Positions 1 through 9,444 of a stretch of 64,000 nucleotides of DNA are shown one piece after another. The stretch's first letter is position 1. Each line of letters opens with the position of its first letter. Both the position numbers and the translations under genes were made by a program. The stretch is from an uncultured Sphingomonadaceae bacterium (GTDB taxonomy: Bacteria; Pseudomonadota; Alphaproteobacteria; Sphingomonadales; Sphingomonadaceae), in contig CANMEE010000001.1 in the NCBI GenBank assembly GCA_947496865.1, positions 487,501 through 551,500 on the forward strand, in the 5' to 3' direction. The notes beneath the pieces were generated by a model. It ran no database searches. It saw only the letters and a program-made list of their open reading frames with translations, and was not told the origin of the DNA.

Positions 1-330
1 GTCTTTGCTTTTCCGGTGCTCACCCTTTTCACATTTTTCCAATCTTATCGCCATATCGGGATCAGTGGCGGCGAATTGATGAGAGCCATATGGCCAGGGC
101 TATCAACCTCAATCGCGATGGCAGCAGTGGTTTATCTCGCGGATCAATTATTGCCGGAAATGATTGTCTACGCGCGGCTGGCAATATTGGTCGCGATTGG
201 CGGGGCTGCCTATATAGGCTTATTGTGGATTCTGGCTCGTCCAACATTGGTGGAAGTCATCCAGCTACTTATGCGGCGGAAACCGCCTGAACCAATCCCC
301 GACCCCGCACCGGCTGCAAGCACCTCTTAA
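1..330 (+). CDS. C-terminal fragment of a membrane polysaccharide-export or biosynthesis protein
   Basis: The reading frame is open from the first base, so the gene starts before this window. About 109 residues remain. They contain two hydrophobic stretches (roughly residues 35-50 and 60-80 of the fragment) followed by a short basic and proline-rich tail ending in PAPAASTS. This layout matches the C-terminus of a Wzx/MurJ-type lipid-linked oligosaccharide flippase or a related polysaccharide membrane protein, but the fragment has no diagnostic motif. An ATG or GTG inside the fragment is not the true start. The family assignment is inference. Confidence 0.5.
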   Translation, partial: VFAFPVLTLFTFFQSYRHIGISGGELMRAIWPGLSTSIAMAAVVYLADQLLPEMIVYARLAILVAIGGAAYIGLLWILARPTLVEVIQLLMRRKPPEPIPDPAPAASTS

Positions 331-374
331 AAGCGCGCATTGTATTGCAATCACCATCAACTAGACCGTGAGCT

Positions 375-1178
375 ATGTCTCACTATCTATCCTTAGCGGC
401 CGGCACCTTGCCAGAATTTTTTCCCAATCAAGTGGCTCATGCTGCCGGACAGGCCGGCTTTAGTCATGTTGGCTTCACTATAGAGCCAGAGCATTGGAAT
501 CCGGAACAGATCAAGGCCACAAAAAATGCGATCGCTGATCATGACCTATCTGTCCTTGATGTCGAGGTCATATGGATTCCCGAAGGCGGGAGGCTGACTG
601 ACGCGCACCGCCTTATAATAGATGCCGGTGCTGATCTTGGCGCGTCCAACGTTCTGGTCGTAAGCGCAGAGCCGGACTCAGATCGAACCGCCGCAGCTCT
701 ACACCAGCTTTGTGAGTGGGCGGCGCCAGCCGATATGCGTGTGTCGCTCGAATTCCTAATGATTACCGCAGTCCAATCTCTCGATTCGGCTTTGGATATT
801 GTCAAAAGATGCGATCACCCTGCCGCGGCAATATTAATCGATAGCCTGCATTTTCAGCGGGCGGGTCATGCAGCAGCGGCGCTCAAGTCGGTCGACAGCA
901 ACCTGCTGAGCTATAGTCAGATATGCGATGGAAACTTGCACTGCGCCGAAACCTTCAATGCCTATCTGGAAGATGCGATCGATTTACGCAGCGCGCCCGG
1001 CGAAGGCGAGCTGCCGCTTGAGGATATGTTGAAAGCCCTACCAGCAGCGATTCCGCTCAGCTTAGAGGTACGCTCTAAGGCCTATCGGGATGGCTATAGT
1101 GACCCGACCGAACGCGCCACGTCGGTTCGGCAACAAACCTTGGCGCACTTCGAAACTATCGGCATTCCGATTCGTTAG
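375..1178 (+). CDS. Sugar phosphate isomerase/epimerase-like TIM-barrel protein
   Basis: The 267-residue protein has the alternating strand/helix pattern of the xylose-isomerase-like TIM barrel (AP endonuclease 2 superfamily). Barrel metal-ligand positions look partly conserved: VSLEF (Glu near residue 124), LIDSLHFQRAG (Asp/His near residue 157), QICDG (Asp near residue 186) and PLSLEVRS near the C-terminus (Glu). Members act on sugars or polyols in the cytoplasm; the substrate cannot be told here. It follows the flippase-like fragment by 44 bases and ends 13 bases from the convergent CBS gene. It could also be a hydroxypyruvate-isomerase-like or inositol-pathway enzyme. Confidence 0.75.
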   Translation: MSHYLSLAAGTLPEFFPNQVAHAAGQAGFSHVGFTIEPEHWNPEQIKATKNAIADHDLSVLDVEVIWIPEGGRLTDAHRLIIDAGADLGASNVLVVSAEPDSDRTAAALHQLCEWAAPADMRVSLEFLMITAVQSLDSALDIVKRCDHPAAAILIDSLHFQRAGHAAAALKSVDSNLLSYSQICDGNLHCAETFNAYLEDAIDLRSAPGEGELPLEDMLKALPAAIPLSLEVRSKAYRDGYSDPTERATSVRQQTLAHFETIGIPIR

Positions 1179-1191
1179 CGGCTCTATGCAG

Positions 1192-1620
1192 TCAAGCGCC
1201 TTGAATATAGTTACGCATGGCGGCCGCTTCGCTTTCGATCTTGTCGATGCGATATTTCACCAAATCTCCGATGGAAATAAAGCCGACGAGCTTGTCATCC
1301 TCAACCACCGGCAAATGACGGATGCGGCGTTTGGTCATCAGCGATAGCGCACCAATTGCGCTTTTTTGCAAATCAACTGATATCACATCGGCGGTCATGC
1401 CTTCCACCACGCGCTTGCCCATAATCGCCGGACCCAGAGTCTGAAGGCCACGCAGGACATCACGTTCAGAAAAAATGCCGGCGACCCGATCTCCATCAAG
1501 GACGGGCAGCGCTCCAATTCTTTTCTCCGCCAATATAGCGACCGCGTCGGCCACGCTATCGTCCGTGGTACAGCTAAAGATCGGTCCTTCCCGTCCCTGC
1601 AATATTGCCTGTATCGTCAT
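1192..1620 (-). CDS. CBS-domain pair protein
   Basis: The product is essentially two tandem CBS motifs (a Bateman module), the first around residues 8-65 and the second around 75-135. Typical signatures are IGALPVLDGD followed by GIFSERDVLR, and RRIRHLPVVEDDKLVG followed by ISIGDLVK. Such modules bind adenosine nucleotides and sense energy charge; stand-alone versions are common in alphaproteobacteria and their partner is usually unknown. I chose the start MTIQAIL because a purine-rich GAAAGGG lies just upstream; an upstream ATG at 1650 would add ten residues. The gene is convergent with the TIM-barrel gene and divergent from the small membrane protein. Confidence 0.85.
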   Translation of the reverse strand: MTIQAILQGREGPIFSCTTDDSVADAVAILAEKRIGALPVLDGDRVAGIFSERDVLRGLQTLGPAIMGKRVVEGMTADVISVDLQKSAIGALSLMTKRRIRHLPVVEDDKLVGFISIGDLVKYRIDKIESEAAAMRNYIQGA

Positions 1621-1760
1621 TTGCGCCCTTTCCCCGTGCTCCAAAAACACTCTGATTCTCTTTACGTGCCAACCAATATAACATATTTTCGCGAGAAGTT
1701 AGACTTGAAGGCAAATCGAATCAGGTCCAATGACAGCCTTCCCCTACGGAGTGAATTAAA

Positions 1761-2060
1761 TTGCCCGGTCCATCACAGCTAGATGATCCTCTATACGCCG
1801 GCATAGCTTGGTCGCGTTACTGGCGCCTGATGCGCTGGATGAGCGGGCTTACATTCCTATGTGTAATCGCAGCGTTGGGCTTTTTATATTATCTACACGG
1901 CCTGGTTTCGATCCATATGTATATAGCGGCCGCTGGAGGGATCGGCTTTGCCTTGCTGCTCACATCCGCCCTGATGGGACTGGTTTTTATGTCGAACGGT
2001 ACCGGTCATGATGACTGCATTGACGATCCGGTCAGCAGGGACATTTCGCCTGATGAGTGA
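1761..2060 (+). CDS. Small membrane protein with two transmembrane segments
   Basis: The 99-residue ORF begins with TTG and has GGAG about nine bases upstream. Two hydrophobic segments (about residues 28-48 and 53-76) are joined by a very short loop, with a charged C-terminal tail rich in Asp. It overlaps the following thioesterase start by 8 bases, so the two genes are probably translated together. I do not recognise a named family. The overlap and the membrane pattern support it as a real gene, while the TTG start is less certain. Confidence 0.65.
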   Translation: MPGPSQLDDPLYAGIAWSRYWRLMRWMSGLTFLCVIAALGFLYYLHGLVSIHMYIAAAGGIGFALLLTSALMGLVFMSNGTGHDDCIDDPVSRDISPDE

Positions 2061-2469
2061 AGAAGAACTGAACGAGTTGATCAAATTGCAACCTGTCCTG
2101 CGGGTTGCTCCTCAGCCGCGCGATCTCAATAATAATGGCCATATTTTTGGTGGCTGGGTGCTCTCTCAGATGGATATTGCTGGCGGCATCATGGCCGCAA
2201 GAGTCGCCCAAGGGTCGACCGCTACAGTTGCCATTGAAGCCATGTCGTTTCTAGCCCCTATCCTCACCCGCGATATCGTCTCGGTTTATGCGCAGGTCGA
2301 ACGGATCGGTAATACCTCGGTCAGCCTGCGAATTGATGTTGTCGCAGAGCGCAATCGCGGTGAAGATCATGTTCCGGTAACCAGCGGTCTGTTAACCTTT
2401 GTGGCGCTGGACGGAAATCATCGCCCGCGGCAAATCCCGGCCGAATCCAAAGCCAAATATAAGGCGTAA
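2053..2469 (+). CDS. Acyl-CoA thioesterase, YciA-like hotdog fold
   Basis: The 138-residue product has the signature of hotdog-fold acyl-CoA hydrolases: NNNGHIFGGWVLSQMDIAGG near the N-terminus, followed by a conserved MSFLAPI segment and a VSVYAQVERIG strand. In the family, the Asp in QMDIAG takes part in catalysis and the Asn/His/Gly segment binds CoA. It hydrolyses acyl-CoA in the cytoplasm, and YciA types are broad in chain length. The start MSEEELNE overlaps the end of the small membrane protein. An in-frame upstream ATG at 2008 is less likely because it would overlap that gene much further. Confidence 0.85.
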   Translation: MSEEELNELIKLQPVLRVAPQPRDLNNNGHIFGGWVLSQMDIAGGIMAARVAQGSTATVAIEAMSFLAPILTRDIVSVYAQVERIGNTSVSLRIDVVAERNRGEDHVPVTSGLLTFVALDGNHRPRQIPAESKAKYKA

Positions 2470-2470
2470 T

Positions 2471-4069
2471 CTAAAGCCGCCGGATGAGGTTGTACGTCAA
2501 TATACGCTCGCTATTGGCTGGCACGGTCACCGTCCAGAAATCCGCACCATCTTTCCGGCCGAGCTTCCTGCTGGGTTTGCTGAGCGTCTCATTGTCGTTG
2601 CTGGGTAAGCGAAACTCGACCAGTGCCGAATGAGGCGAAGCGTTGGTGACAGTCAGCCGCATATCCATTGTCCGCCGCTTCTTGGTTTCGACCTGACCCA
2701 AAGAGGTCAAACTATACCGCACCAATGGGCTTTGCCCGATGGTCACCTCTACTTCTTCGCCGACCGCCTTGTCCTCAAGACTGCCTTCACCCAATAACAA
2801 TCGCTCGCCTGATACACTGCGAAACGCGACCATCTTGCCGGCGGGCATCGCGAGACCTAGACCGTCGCGCTTCTTGTTCTGGAAACGAAGGGTCGTGGAG
2901 AAGGGAACAGCCTCGGCATATCTGGACGCGCCGATTTCGCCTTCGTAAATCTGAACGAAGGGAATCGCGGTCTTTTCAAACATCGCGACCTGCTTTTGGC
3001 TTTGCGAGGCTACGGTCACGGGCAGCGGAATCCGATAGAGTTTAAGATCACCGAGTTCTTCCTGCTTGGCTTGAACTATAGAGACCGGGGCAGCCATCTC
3101 CATAAGAGCGCCCGACATTCGTTTCGCTGTCACAGTGATAACATCCTGATCTTCGGTGCGCCAACTGCTCAAATCCCCAAGTGCGGCGCGTTTTCGAAGC
3201 TCGATATCGCTGGTTGTCGCCTGCGGCCAACAGCGTAGGGCTATCGCACGGCCCGTCGCTGGCGCAATATTATCGCGTTGTTTGTTTGGTTGTCCAGCCA
3301 CGGTTTGGGCCTGGGCATTGGCAAAAGACGTTTCGTCGCCGTTGGCCAGAGTTACCCATGAAAACAGGTTCAGGCTCTTTCCATCGGCGCTGACATCAGC
3401 GACATAATTGGCCTGCCAGTCGAATCCGGTTGCGAGGTACGATAGAGTCACAGTTGCCCGCGTCGGCTCCGAAACGCGACTTTTGATAGATAGTGTCGGT
3501 TTGTCGGATAGCCCTTTCGGAATCGACGGGTAAATGAGGGTCTCGTTTAGGCCGGTACATTGGAGCGCTTCAAAACCCTCTGCGGTCTGGATAACCACGC
3601 CTCCGCTCGCATCAGTACGGATTTCCGCATTGAATTCGGTAACTGCCCCGGTGGCGCCGCTGGTCCGGCGAATCGTGACACCCCGTCCCAGATGGCCGTT
3701 GAGCAAAGCCGACGGCGACAGCAAGGCCGCATCGCGGTTCTTCTCGATCACCGCACTCGGCATACCGGTAACGATTGCTGACTGGGGAATAATACCGCCC
3801 GCGACGCCTTCAAAGCGCAGATCAATCTCTCCGGCAGGCAGAGTGATCGTGCGTTGCTCCGTGACGAGTGCATAGCCACCCAAATAGCGCAAATTCATGC
3901 CATTTTCGGCCTGACGGTTTGGATCGCGATATACGGTTACCGACACAGAAGATGGTGCTTCGGATGTGACCGTCTGACGGGCCCATTCTGATGCCTGCGC
4001 CAGAGCGGGGGCAGCAATGCCAGCCCAACCGACAAACAATAAGAACGCGAAGAGCGCGCGTCTCATCAT
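2471..4069 (-). CDS. DUF4139-type secreted protein (downstream paralogue)
   Basis: The 532-residue protein begins with a signal peptide (residues 1-25, hydrophobic core then ALAQA). The rest resembles DUF4139-family proteins: an N-terminal strand-rich region with VTVYRDPNR, the segment LSYLATGFDWQANYVADVS, and a C-terminal beta domain with VRYSLTSLGQVETKKRR and the ending ERILTYNLI. Function is unknown; a periplasmic or surface location is predicted. It lies 3 bases after a paralogue of similar design, so the pair is a tandem duplication in one operon. This copy is longer and has an extra segment around residues 290-330. Confidence 0.75.
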   Translation of the reverse strand: MMRRALFAFLLFVGWAGIAAPALAQASEWARQTVTSEAPSSVSVTVYRDPNRQAENGMNLRYLGGYALVTEQRTITLPAGEIDLRFEGVAGGIIPQSAIVTGMPSAVIEKNRDAALLSPSALLNGHLGRGVTIRRTSGATGAVTEFNAEIRTDASGGVVIQTAEGFEALQCTGLNETLIYPSIPKGLSDKPTLSIKSRVSEPTRATVTLSYLATGFDWQANYVADVSADGKSLNLFSWVTLANGDETSFANAQAQTVAGQPNKQRDNIAPATGRAIALRCWPQATTSDIELRKRAALGDLSSWRTEDQDVITVTAKRMSGALMEMAAPVSIVQAKQEELGDLKLYRIPLPVTVASQSQKQVAMFEKTAIPFVQIYEGEIGASRYAEAVPFSTTLRFQNKKRDGLGLAMPAGKMVAFRSVSGERLLLGEGSLEDKAVGEEVEVTIGQSPLVRYSLTSLGQVETKKRRTMDMRLTVTNASPHSALVEFRLPSNDNETLSKPSRKLGRKDGADFWTVTVPANSERILTYNLIRRL

Positions 4070-4072
4070 GGT

Positions 4073-5452
4073 TTAGAACCGCGTCTCGAAGGTCGCCGTC
4101 ACCGTGGTGCGTCCATTCGCAGGCACCGGCACTTTCCAGACGATGCTATTGGAGGACCGCCGTTCGCTTTTGATGCTTTCACTGACAATCCGGGTGTCCG
4201 ACCAGTAAAAGTCGAGACCGTTCTGGATCAGCGATACCGTCACCGGAGTCGCTTTGGCATTGGTCACTTCATAAGACATGACGCTGCGCCATTTGCTTGA
4301 GGACAAGCGGCGACGTTCGGTGACCGTCGGCTTCACTTTCACATCAAAGGCTTCACCCGTCTTGAGCCCAAGCTCCGACCCCATGGGTGTGTGGCCAATC
4401 GTGTTCTCACCGATAAATTGCGGCTGGCCGGATGCGTCTTTCATATACACGCGGACCGTGCCGGCGGGCAGTGCATCACCCAAGCCGCCGTCTTTGGACG
4501 AACTAAACTGCAATACGGTTGCCGCACTTTGTGCTTCGCGCTGCGTGCCGAGCCAGCGGTTGGAAAATTCATACGCCTTTTGTGCCGGGGCCCCAGTGAC
4601 ATCGAGAAAGCTCACCTGCTTGGTTTGCGCATTAGCGATCGTTGTCCGAGCAGCTAAGGGATAAAGATAAAAATCACCCAGCGATTCGCGATTGGCCGAT
4701 TCGGTTCCAGCGCGACGAATATTATTGCGGCCACCACGGCTGCTTTGCCCATTCACACTGGGTGTTCCGGCAACCAAAAGTGTCTTAGCATTGTTAAAGG
4801 TCGTGCCAGTATTATTGGTCAACGTTACCCAGCCCTGCACATCCATTTTGCCTGCATTCTCATCAAATAAAGCGACATAATCGGCTTTCCAACCCATGCC
4901 GCTTGTCAGATAGCTGAGCTGCGCTGGCCGCGTGCCGCCACGGCTGCTGTTCAAGGTCACTGACAAGGTCGGACGAGCGCGCAGATTGGAAGGCACTTTG
5001 TCAAAAATTACTCGGGTCGGCATCCGGTCATCCCGCAACACTTCAATCCGAGATCCGATCTGCAGAACTACACCGCCGTTGGCCGCAAGCACTTTCGCGC
5101 GCTCTCTGGTTTCCTTGCCTGTTGCCGGATTGATCCGCACGATGGTGATCGTTTCACCGACCGCCTTTTCCATCAACTTGGCTGGTGAAAGCAGATCATA
5201 ATCGAAATTCTGCTCTATAATTCCGGTGTTAGCAGCGTTGAAGCCGACGGTTTCGGCGCGAATTTGCCCTGAGACGCCAGGGAATGTCTGCACAGAACGT
5301 CCAGAAGGAATATTCAGCCGGCGTGTATCCTGCACCAAAGCCAGATTATTATTGTAAATCGTGACCGCAATATCGCCTTGTCCGGAAGACTGGCTGATCG
5401 CTGGCGTTGCCAGTGTTGCCAGCACAAGGCCGGTCATCGCAAGAAGCCGCAT
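4073..5452 (-). CDS. DUF4139-type secreted protein (upstream paralogue)
   Basis: The 459-residue protein has a signal peptide (residues 1-20, ending TPAIS). It shares its plan with the next gene: VTIYNNNLALVQDTR at the start, LSYLTSGMGWKADYVALFD in the middle, and a C-terminal beta domain ending RTTVTATFETRF. The conserved YLTSGMGW/YLATGFDW motif pairs the two paralogues. No enzymatic motif is visible. The domain is widespread, and I infer an envelope role from the signal peptide alone. It is the first gene of the pair; its upstream region (5453-5619) holds no other gene. Confidence 0.78.
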   Translation of the reverse strand: MRLLAMTGLVLATLATPAISQSSGQGDIAVTIYNNNLALVQDTRRLNIPSGRSVQTFPGVSGQIRAETVGFNAANTGIIEQNFDYDLLSPAKLMEKAVGETITIVRINPATGKETRERAKVLAANGGVVLQIGSRIEVLRDDRMPTRVIFDKVPSNLRARPTLSVTLNSSRGGTRPAQLSYLTSGMGWKADYVALFDENAGKMDVQGWVTLTNNTGTTFNNAKTLLVAGTPSVNGQSSRGGRNNIRRAGTESANRESLGDFYLYPLAARTTIANAQTKQVSFLDVTGAPAQKAYEFSNRWLGTQREAQSAATVLQFSSSKDGGLGDALPAGTVRVYMKDASGQPQFIGENTIGHTPMGSELGLKTGEAFDVKVKPTVTERRRLSSSKWRSVMSYEVTNAKATPVTVSLIQNGLDFYWSDTRIVSESIKSERRSSNSIVWKVPVPANGRTTVTATFETRF

Positions 5453-5619
5453 ATTTCTCTCTCCATCGTTCGTATTGCACCGCTTAACGCGGTCAAAATG
5501 AATGTAGCTTAAACAACGCTGATGCTTATCGATTGAAAAAACAGGCTATTATTCAGACCGGCCGCTGCGCCTCTCCCAATTTTCAAGTCTCCAAGGAATC
5601 AGGATTAACCGGAGTTGTG

Positions 5620-5910
5620 CTATATACCGTCGAGATACTCGATCACTGGCGCAGCTGCCATGCAGGGCGCAAGCTTGGGACCGCTGGCTCGAAAATGATC
5701 GGATTTGCCATGCGCGTCGAGCGCGGCCTGATCAACATAGCGTTCGAGCACTTTATATTGCTGACTATTATCTTTGCATTGGAAGACAGAATAAAATTCA
5801 TTGCCGGGTTCATTTTCACGAACCGCCACCATGAGTTCACTAAAGGCCGCTTCAAAATCTGCGTTTTTGCCTTCTGCTACCGTCAAGGTTGCTACTACAC
5901 CGACTGCCAT
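5620..5910 (-). CDS. ABM-domain protein, putative quinol monooxygenase
   Basis: The 96-residue protein covers one antibiotic-biosynthesis-monooxygenase (dimeric alpha-beta barrel) domain. It shows the usual strand pattern: VVATLTVAEGK at the N-terminus, EPGNEFYSVFQ in the middle, and the helix with DQAALDAHGKSDHF whose His residues are conserved in YgiN-like quinol monooxygenases. These are small cytoplasmic cofactor-free enzymes linked to quinone redox cycling. It stands alone upstream of the DUF4139 pair on the same strand. The substrate is not inferable. Confidence 0.82.
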   Translation of the reverse strand: MAVGVVATLTVAEGKNADFEAAFSELMVAVRENEPGNEFYSVFQCKDNSQQYKVLERYVDQAALDAHGKSDHFRASGPKLAPCMAAAPVIEYLDGI

Positions 5911-5992
5911 ATTTCATTCTCCTGATTATCTTTATTGATATGAGAATGAGTGTTACCGAGACAGCGTAAGCGCGCAACCTTAATCTGGCGGA

Positions 5993-6487
5993 TTACCAAA
6001 ACCGACTGCCGGGAATGCCTTTAAAGGGGCCGGCGACATGGGACGTAATCCAGCCGCCATAAAAATTGCCCGGCTGCGGCGTTACCGTCTCACCATCAAC
6101 AAGACATTGATCAAACGGTGCCGGATAAAAGGCCACATGGTTTCGAATCATAGCAAAGGCGTCCGTAGGTTCTGCATAGGTCCACGCAATGGCTTCCAAC
6201 GAATCACCATCGATTGTTGCATCAAGATAGCGGGCCTGCCCCTTCCATTCACATAATGACCGCTTTGGATTGGCAGACAAATATGTCCATGTCACATCTT
6301 CGGGCGGAAAATAATATGTTGGTGGATGGCTCGTTTCCAGCGTGCGAAATCCTCTGCGCGTACTTGCGATTTCAACGCCTTTGTGGATGATCTGCAAATG
6401 GCGTATATTGGCCTCTGCAATGGCCGGTCGGGGATAGTCCCAAACGCTTTCCTGACCAGGTTTAATGGGATCAGGTGGGATATTCAT
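5993..6487 (-). CDS. DUF427 domain protein
   Basis: The 164-residue protein matches the DUF427 pattern: an early VWDYPRPA, then TSHPPTYYFPPEDV, CEWKGQARYLD, IAWTYAEPTDAF and a C-terminal GNFYGGWITSHVAGPFKG. Members are small cytoplasmic beta proteins of unknown biochemical role. The start overlaps the stop of the DCC-family gene by 4 bases, so these two are translationally coupled. The downstream space to the quinol monooxygenase is 82 bases. Confidence 0.85.
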   Translation of the reverse strand: MNIPPDPIKPGQESVWDYPRPAIAEANIRHLQIIHKGVEIASTRRGFRTLETSHPPTYYFPPEDVTWTYLSANPKRSLCEWKGQARYLDATIDGDSLEAIAWTYAEPTDAFAMIRNHVAFYPAPFDQCLVDGETVTPQPGNFYGGWITSHVAGPFKGIPGSRFW

Positions 6488-6843
6488 GCAGGTTTTCCTT
6501 TACCGAAAAGGCGTTGCAATGTCGGCCGCACCGATAGAAATTTAATGTAAAGCCATTCCAGAAAACGCAAAGCGTGACGATTTTGCGCCAGTTGGCCCAA
6601 TGGCCGAAGAAGAGGTATCGCACGCCACATGGCACCAAAAGCGGCTGCGCCCGACAGCATCTTGCCATTTTCCTCTGCGTGGAAGCGGGCTAACAAAGTG
6701 CGGCGATCTATCGGACATGTGGTCGCCGGATCAGCCACGTCGACGAAATATATCGCGTTACGGCTATCCAGCCGCTGCATGAGCGCGATTTCGCGCAGAC
6801 ATAACGGGCAGGAAGCATCAAACCAGACAGTGACTTCAGACAT
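6484..6843 (-). CDS. DCC-family thiol-disulfide oxidoreductase-like protein (DUF393)
   Basis: The 119-residue protein starts with the family motif WFDASCPLCLREI. Its CxxC (Cys13, Cys16) sits at the beginning of a thioredoxin-like fold, with a following IYFVDVADP strand and a hydrophobic C-terminal half. Family members are thought to be redox proteins, but no substrate has been settled. It is the first gene of a pair with DUF427 (4-base overlap). Confidence 0.82.
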   Translation of the reverse strand: MSEVTVWFDASCPLCLREIALMQRLDSRNAIYFVDVADPATTCPIDRRTLLARFHAEENGKMLSGAAAFGAMWRAIPLLRPLGQLAQNRHALRFLEWLYIKFLSVRPTLQRLFGKGKPA

Positions 6844-6924
6844 CGTTCGGATTTACGAAATGTCTGAGCCCCTGTCTGGCTGTACTTTAGTCGGTATTAT
6901 AGGTTCTATATTGTTGGAACCCGT

Positions 6925-8103
6925 TTAGAGGATTTCGAACAGTCCGGCTGCGCCTTGTCCACCACCGATGCACATCGTGACCACGGCATATTTTGCGCCG
7001 CGACGCTTGCCTTCAATCAGTGCGTGGCCGGTGCAACGCGCGCCCGTCATGCCATAGGGGTGGCCGATGGAGATCGAGCCGCCATTGACGTTCAATAGCT
7101 CGTCAGGAATGCCCAGTTTCTGCTGGCAATAAAGCACCTGCACAGCAAAAGCTTCGTTAAGTTCCCACAGACCGATATCGTCCATTTTCAAGTTGAAGCG
7201 TTCCAGCAACTTCGGAATGGCGAAAACCGGACCAATGCCCATTTCGTCAGGTTTGGTGCCTGCAACGGCCATGCCGACATAGCGGCCCAGCGGGTTGAGG
7301 CCGGCTTTTTCAGCTGCGCTTGCTTCCATAACCACACTGGCGGAGCTACCGTCAGAAAGCTGGGAGGCGTTACCAGCGGTGATGATCTTGTCTTCACCAA
7401 GCACGGGTTTCAAAGATTGCAGACCTTCCAACGTTGTTGTTGGGCGATTGCCTTCGTCTTTGCTGAGCGTGATTTCGTGCATGGAAATCTCTTTGGTTTC
7501 CTTGTCCTGCACGCCCATGGTTGCGGTCACTTCGACAATCTCATCGTCAAACTTGCCCGCTTCCTGAGCCGCGGCGGTGCGTTGCTGGGATTTCAGCGCA
7601 TATTCGTCACACGCTTCGCGGGAAATGCCATAACGCGCGCCGACGACTTCAGCGGTTTGCAACATCGGCATGTAAATGTCGTCATGCATCGCCACCAATG
7701 CCTTGTCAGGCGATACCCGCATTTCCGGGGTCTGCACGGTTGAGATGGAATCTTGTCCGCCGCCGATAACAACGTCCATGCGATCAATCGTAACCTGCTT
7801 AGAGGCTGTTGCAATCGCCATCAGGCCGGATGAACATTGGCGGTCCAATGTCATGCCCGGTACTTCAATCGGGAAACCGGAGCGCAAAGCCACGTTACGG
7901 CCGAGGTTACCGCCCTGCGAACCTTGTTGCAGCGCGCTGCCCCATACTACATCATCGACAGTAGCCGGATCAATTCCAGCGCGTTCCACAGCTGCCTTTG
8001 CAGCATAGGCGCCAAGGGTTGGACCTGCCGTTGCGTTGAAAGCGCCTTTGTAAGCGCGTCCGATGGGGGTCCGGGCGGTGGAAACGATGACTGCGTCACG
8101 CAT
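6925..8103 (-). CDS. Acetyl-CoA C-acyltransferase (thiolase)
   Basis: The 392-residue protein is a full-length thiolase. The nucleophile is Cys90 in [11 protein letters not shown], the conserved NEAFA lies near residue 315, [10 protein letters not shown] carries the active-site His near 348, and the second Cys is in TMCIGGGQG near 378. It catalyses thiolytic cleavage of 3-ketoacyl-CoA or the reverse condensation. It stands alone, with no fadB-like partner next to it, so degradative versus biosynthetic use is undecided. FadA/PaaJ-like degradation is my preferred reading. Confidence 0.93.
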   Translation of the reverse strand: MRDAVIVSTARTPIGRAYKGAFNATAGPTLGAYAAKAAVERAGIDPATVDDVVWGSALQQGSQGGNLGRNVALRSGFPIEVPGMTLDRQCSSGLMAIATASKQVTIDRMDVVIGGGQDSISTVQTPEMRVSPDKALVAMHDDIYMPMLQTAEVVGARYGISREACDEYALKSQQRTAAAQEAGKFDDEIVEVTATMGVQDKETKEISMHEITLSKDEGNRPTTTLEGLQSLKPVLGEDKIITAGNASQLSDGSSASVVMEASAAEKAGLNPLGRYVGMAVAGTKPDEMGIGPVFAIPKLLERFNLKMDDIGLWELNEAFAVQVLYCQQKLGIPDELLNVNGGSISIGHPYGMTGARCTGHALIEGKRRGAKYAVVTMCIGGGQGAAGLFEIL

Positions 8104-8216
8104 GATATTGATCCTTATATTGTGAGATTTCTGAGTCGAATTTGGCGCACATACTCTCTTTTAATCGACCAATTAACAAGGTTTTTCTTTGCCACTGGTG
8201 CTGACGCTACGGCAAG

Positions 8217-9383
8217 CTAGCCCTCTTGCAGGTGTACCGGAAAGCCGCCTTCGGGATAGGGCATGATCATCTGACCATCCGGCCCGGAGGTAAAGGTCGT
8301 TTGCGTTGGATAGGCAAACTCCAAGCCTTCCTCATTAAACTTTTGAAGGATAGCCAAACCAATTTTGTGGCGTCCTTCATAGACGACCTCAAAGTCGCTA
8401 CTCATAATGTCAAAATCGAGTTCAAAATTGATCGAACTGTCACCAAAACCGACAAAACCGGACCGGACAAAGCGGGCGCCATTTTCTTCAACAATATCTT
8501 TTAGCAAGTCGGGAATACGCCGCGCATCATCGGGGTTAGTCTGGTAAATCACGCCAATGCCATAGCGCGTCCGGCGACGGCCCAACCGGGTGAGATTGGT
8601 AATTTCCTTGTCGAGCAAATTGGTGTTGGAAATAATGATTTCCTCGCCCGTGATCGCGCGAAGCCGGGTACTTTTAAGACCGATTTCCTCTATCTTGCCG
8701 GTGGTATTGTCGTAGCTGATAAACTCGCCGCGCCGGAACGGTTTGTCGAAGATGATCGACAGTGCGGCAAACAAGTCTGAAAATATCCCCTGAGCCGCCA
8801 GACCAATGGCAATACCGCCGACACCAAGTCCAGCGACCAAGCCGGTCACATCCACCCCGAGATTGTCGAGTATGACAATAGTGGCAATCGCAAAGATCAC
8901 GCAGGTCACAAGCAGGCGTATCAGCGACATCGCGCTTTGCAAAGTATCGCTTTGATTCGGATCAGCGGACAATTTGCGGGTAAAAAAGCCAAGGATTAAT
9001 TCGCGCAGCCAGATAGCGACCTGCACCACGACAGAAATTGTGAACAGAAACCCGACAGTTCGAACAACATCATCGGGCGCATTGGAATAGCTTGCGACCA
9101 GTTGAGCCGAGACCATGAACATGAAAAATTTGCTGGTCCGGGCAATGGCCTGAGTAATGATCGCGCGATAGCCGATCAGTCCTTCATTATTGCGAACTTG
9201 TCGAGCGGCGTATCGCTTTATGGCCCCGAGCAGCAAGAATATAAGCGTGCCGATAGCGATAGTAACAAGCAGTTCCACATAGTGACTGCCCAGCCATTCC
9301 GAGCCTTCATCAAACAATCGCATCATCGAAAGACCTTCGTCAATTGCGAACGGAACGGGCGTATTGTCGGTGGAGATTGCCAT
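8217..9383 (-). CDS. MscS-family mechanosensitive ion channel
   Basis: The 388-residue protein has an N-terminal helical membrane region (segments near 35-55, 80-105, 115-135, 155-175). Then comes the MscS pore helix, rich in Gly and Ala (VTGLVAGLGVGGIAIGLAAQ), and the beta domain with FDKPFRRGEFI and LKSTRLRAITGEEIIISN. The C-terminal alpha-beta domain follows. The channel opens under membrane tension to release solutes during osmotic downshock and acts in the inner membrane. It is monocistronic between the thiolase and tlyA. Confidence 0.9.
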   Translation of the reverse strand: MAISTDNTPVPFAIDEGLSMMRLFDEGSEWLGSHYVELLVTIAIGTLIFLLLGAIKRYAARQVRNNEGLIGYRAIITQAIARTSKFFMFMVSAQLVASYSNAPDDVVRTVGFLFTISVVVQVAIWLRELILGFFTRKLSADPNQSDTLQSAMSLIRLLVTCVIFAIATIVILDNLGVDVTGLVAGLGVGGIAIGLAAQGIFSDLFAALSIIFDKPFRRGEFISYDNTTGKIEEIGLKSTRLRAITGEEIIISNTNLLDKEITNLTRLGRRRTRYGIGVIYQTNPDDARRIPDLLKDIVEENGARFVRSGFVGFGDSSINFELDFDIMSSDFEVVYEGRHKIGLAILQKFNEEGLEFAYPTQTTFTSGPDGQMIMPYPEGGFPVHLQEG

Positions 9384-9444
9384 GTCATGATGCGCTAATG
9401 GTCGCCGCCGCCAATGGCAAGTAGTCTGATTTCAAGACGAGCCA

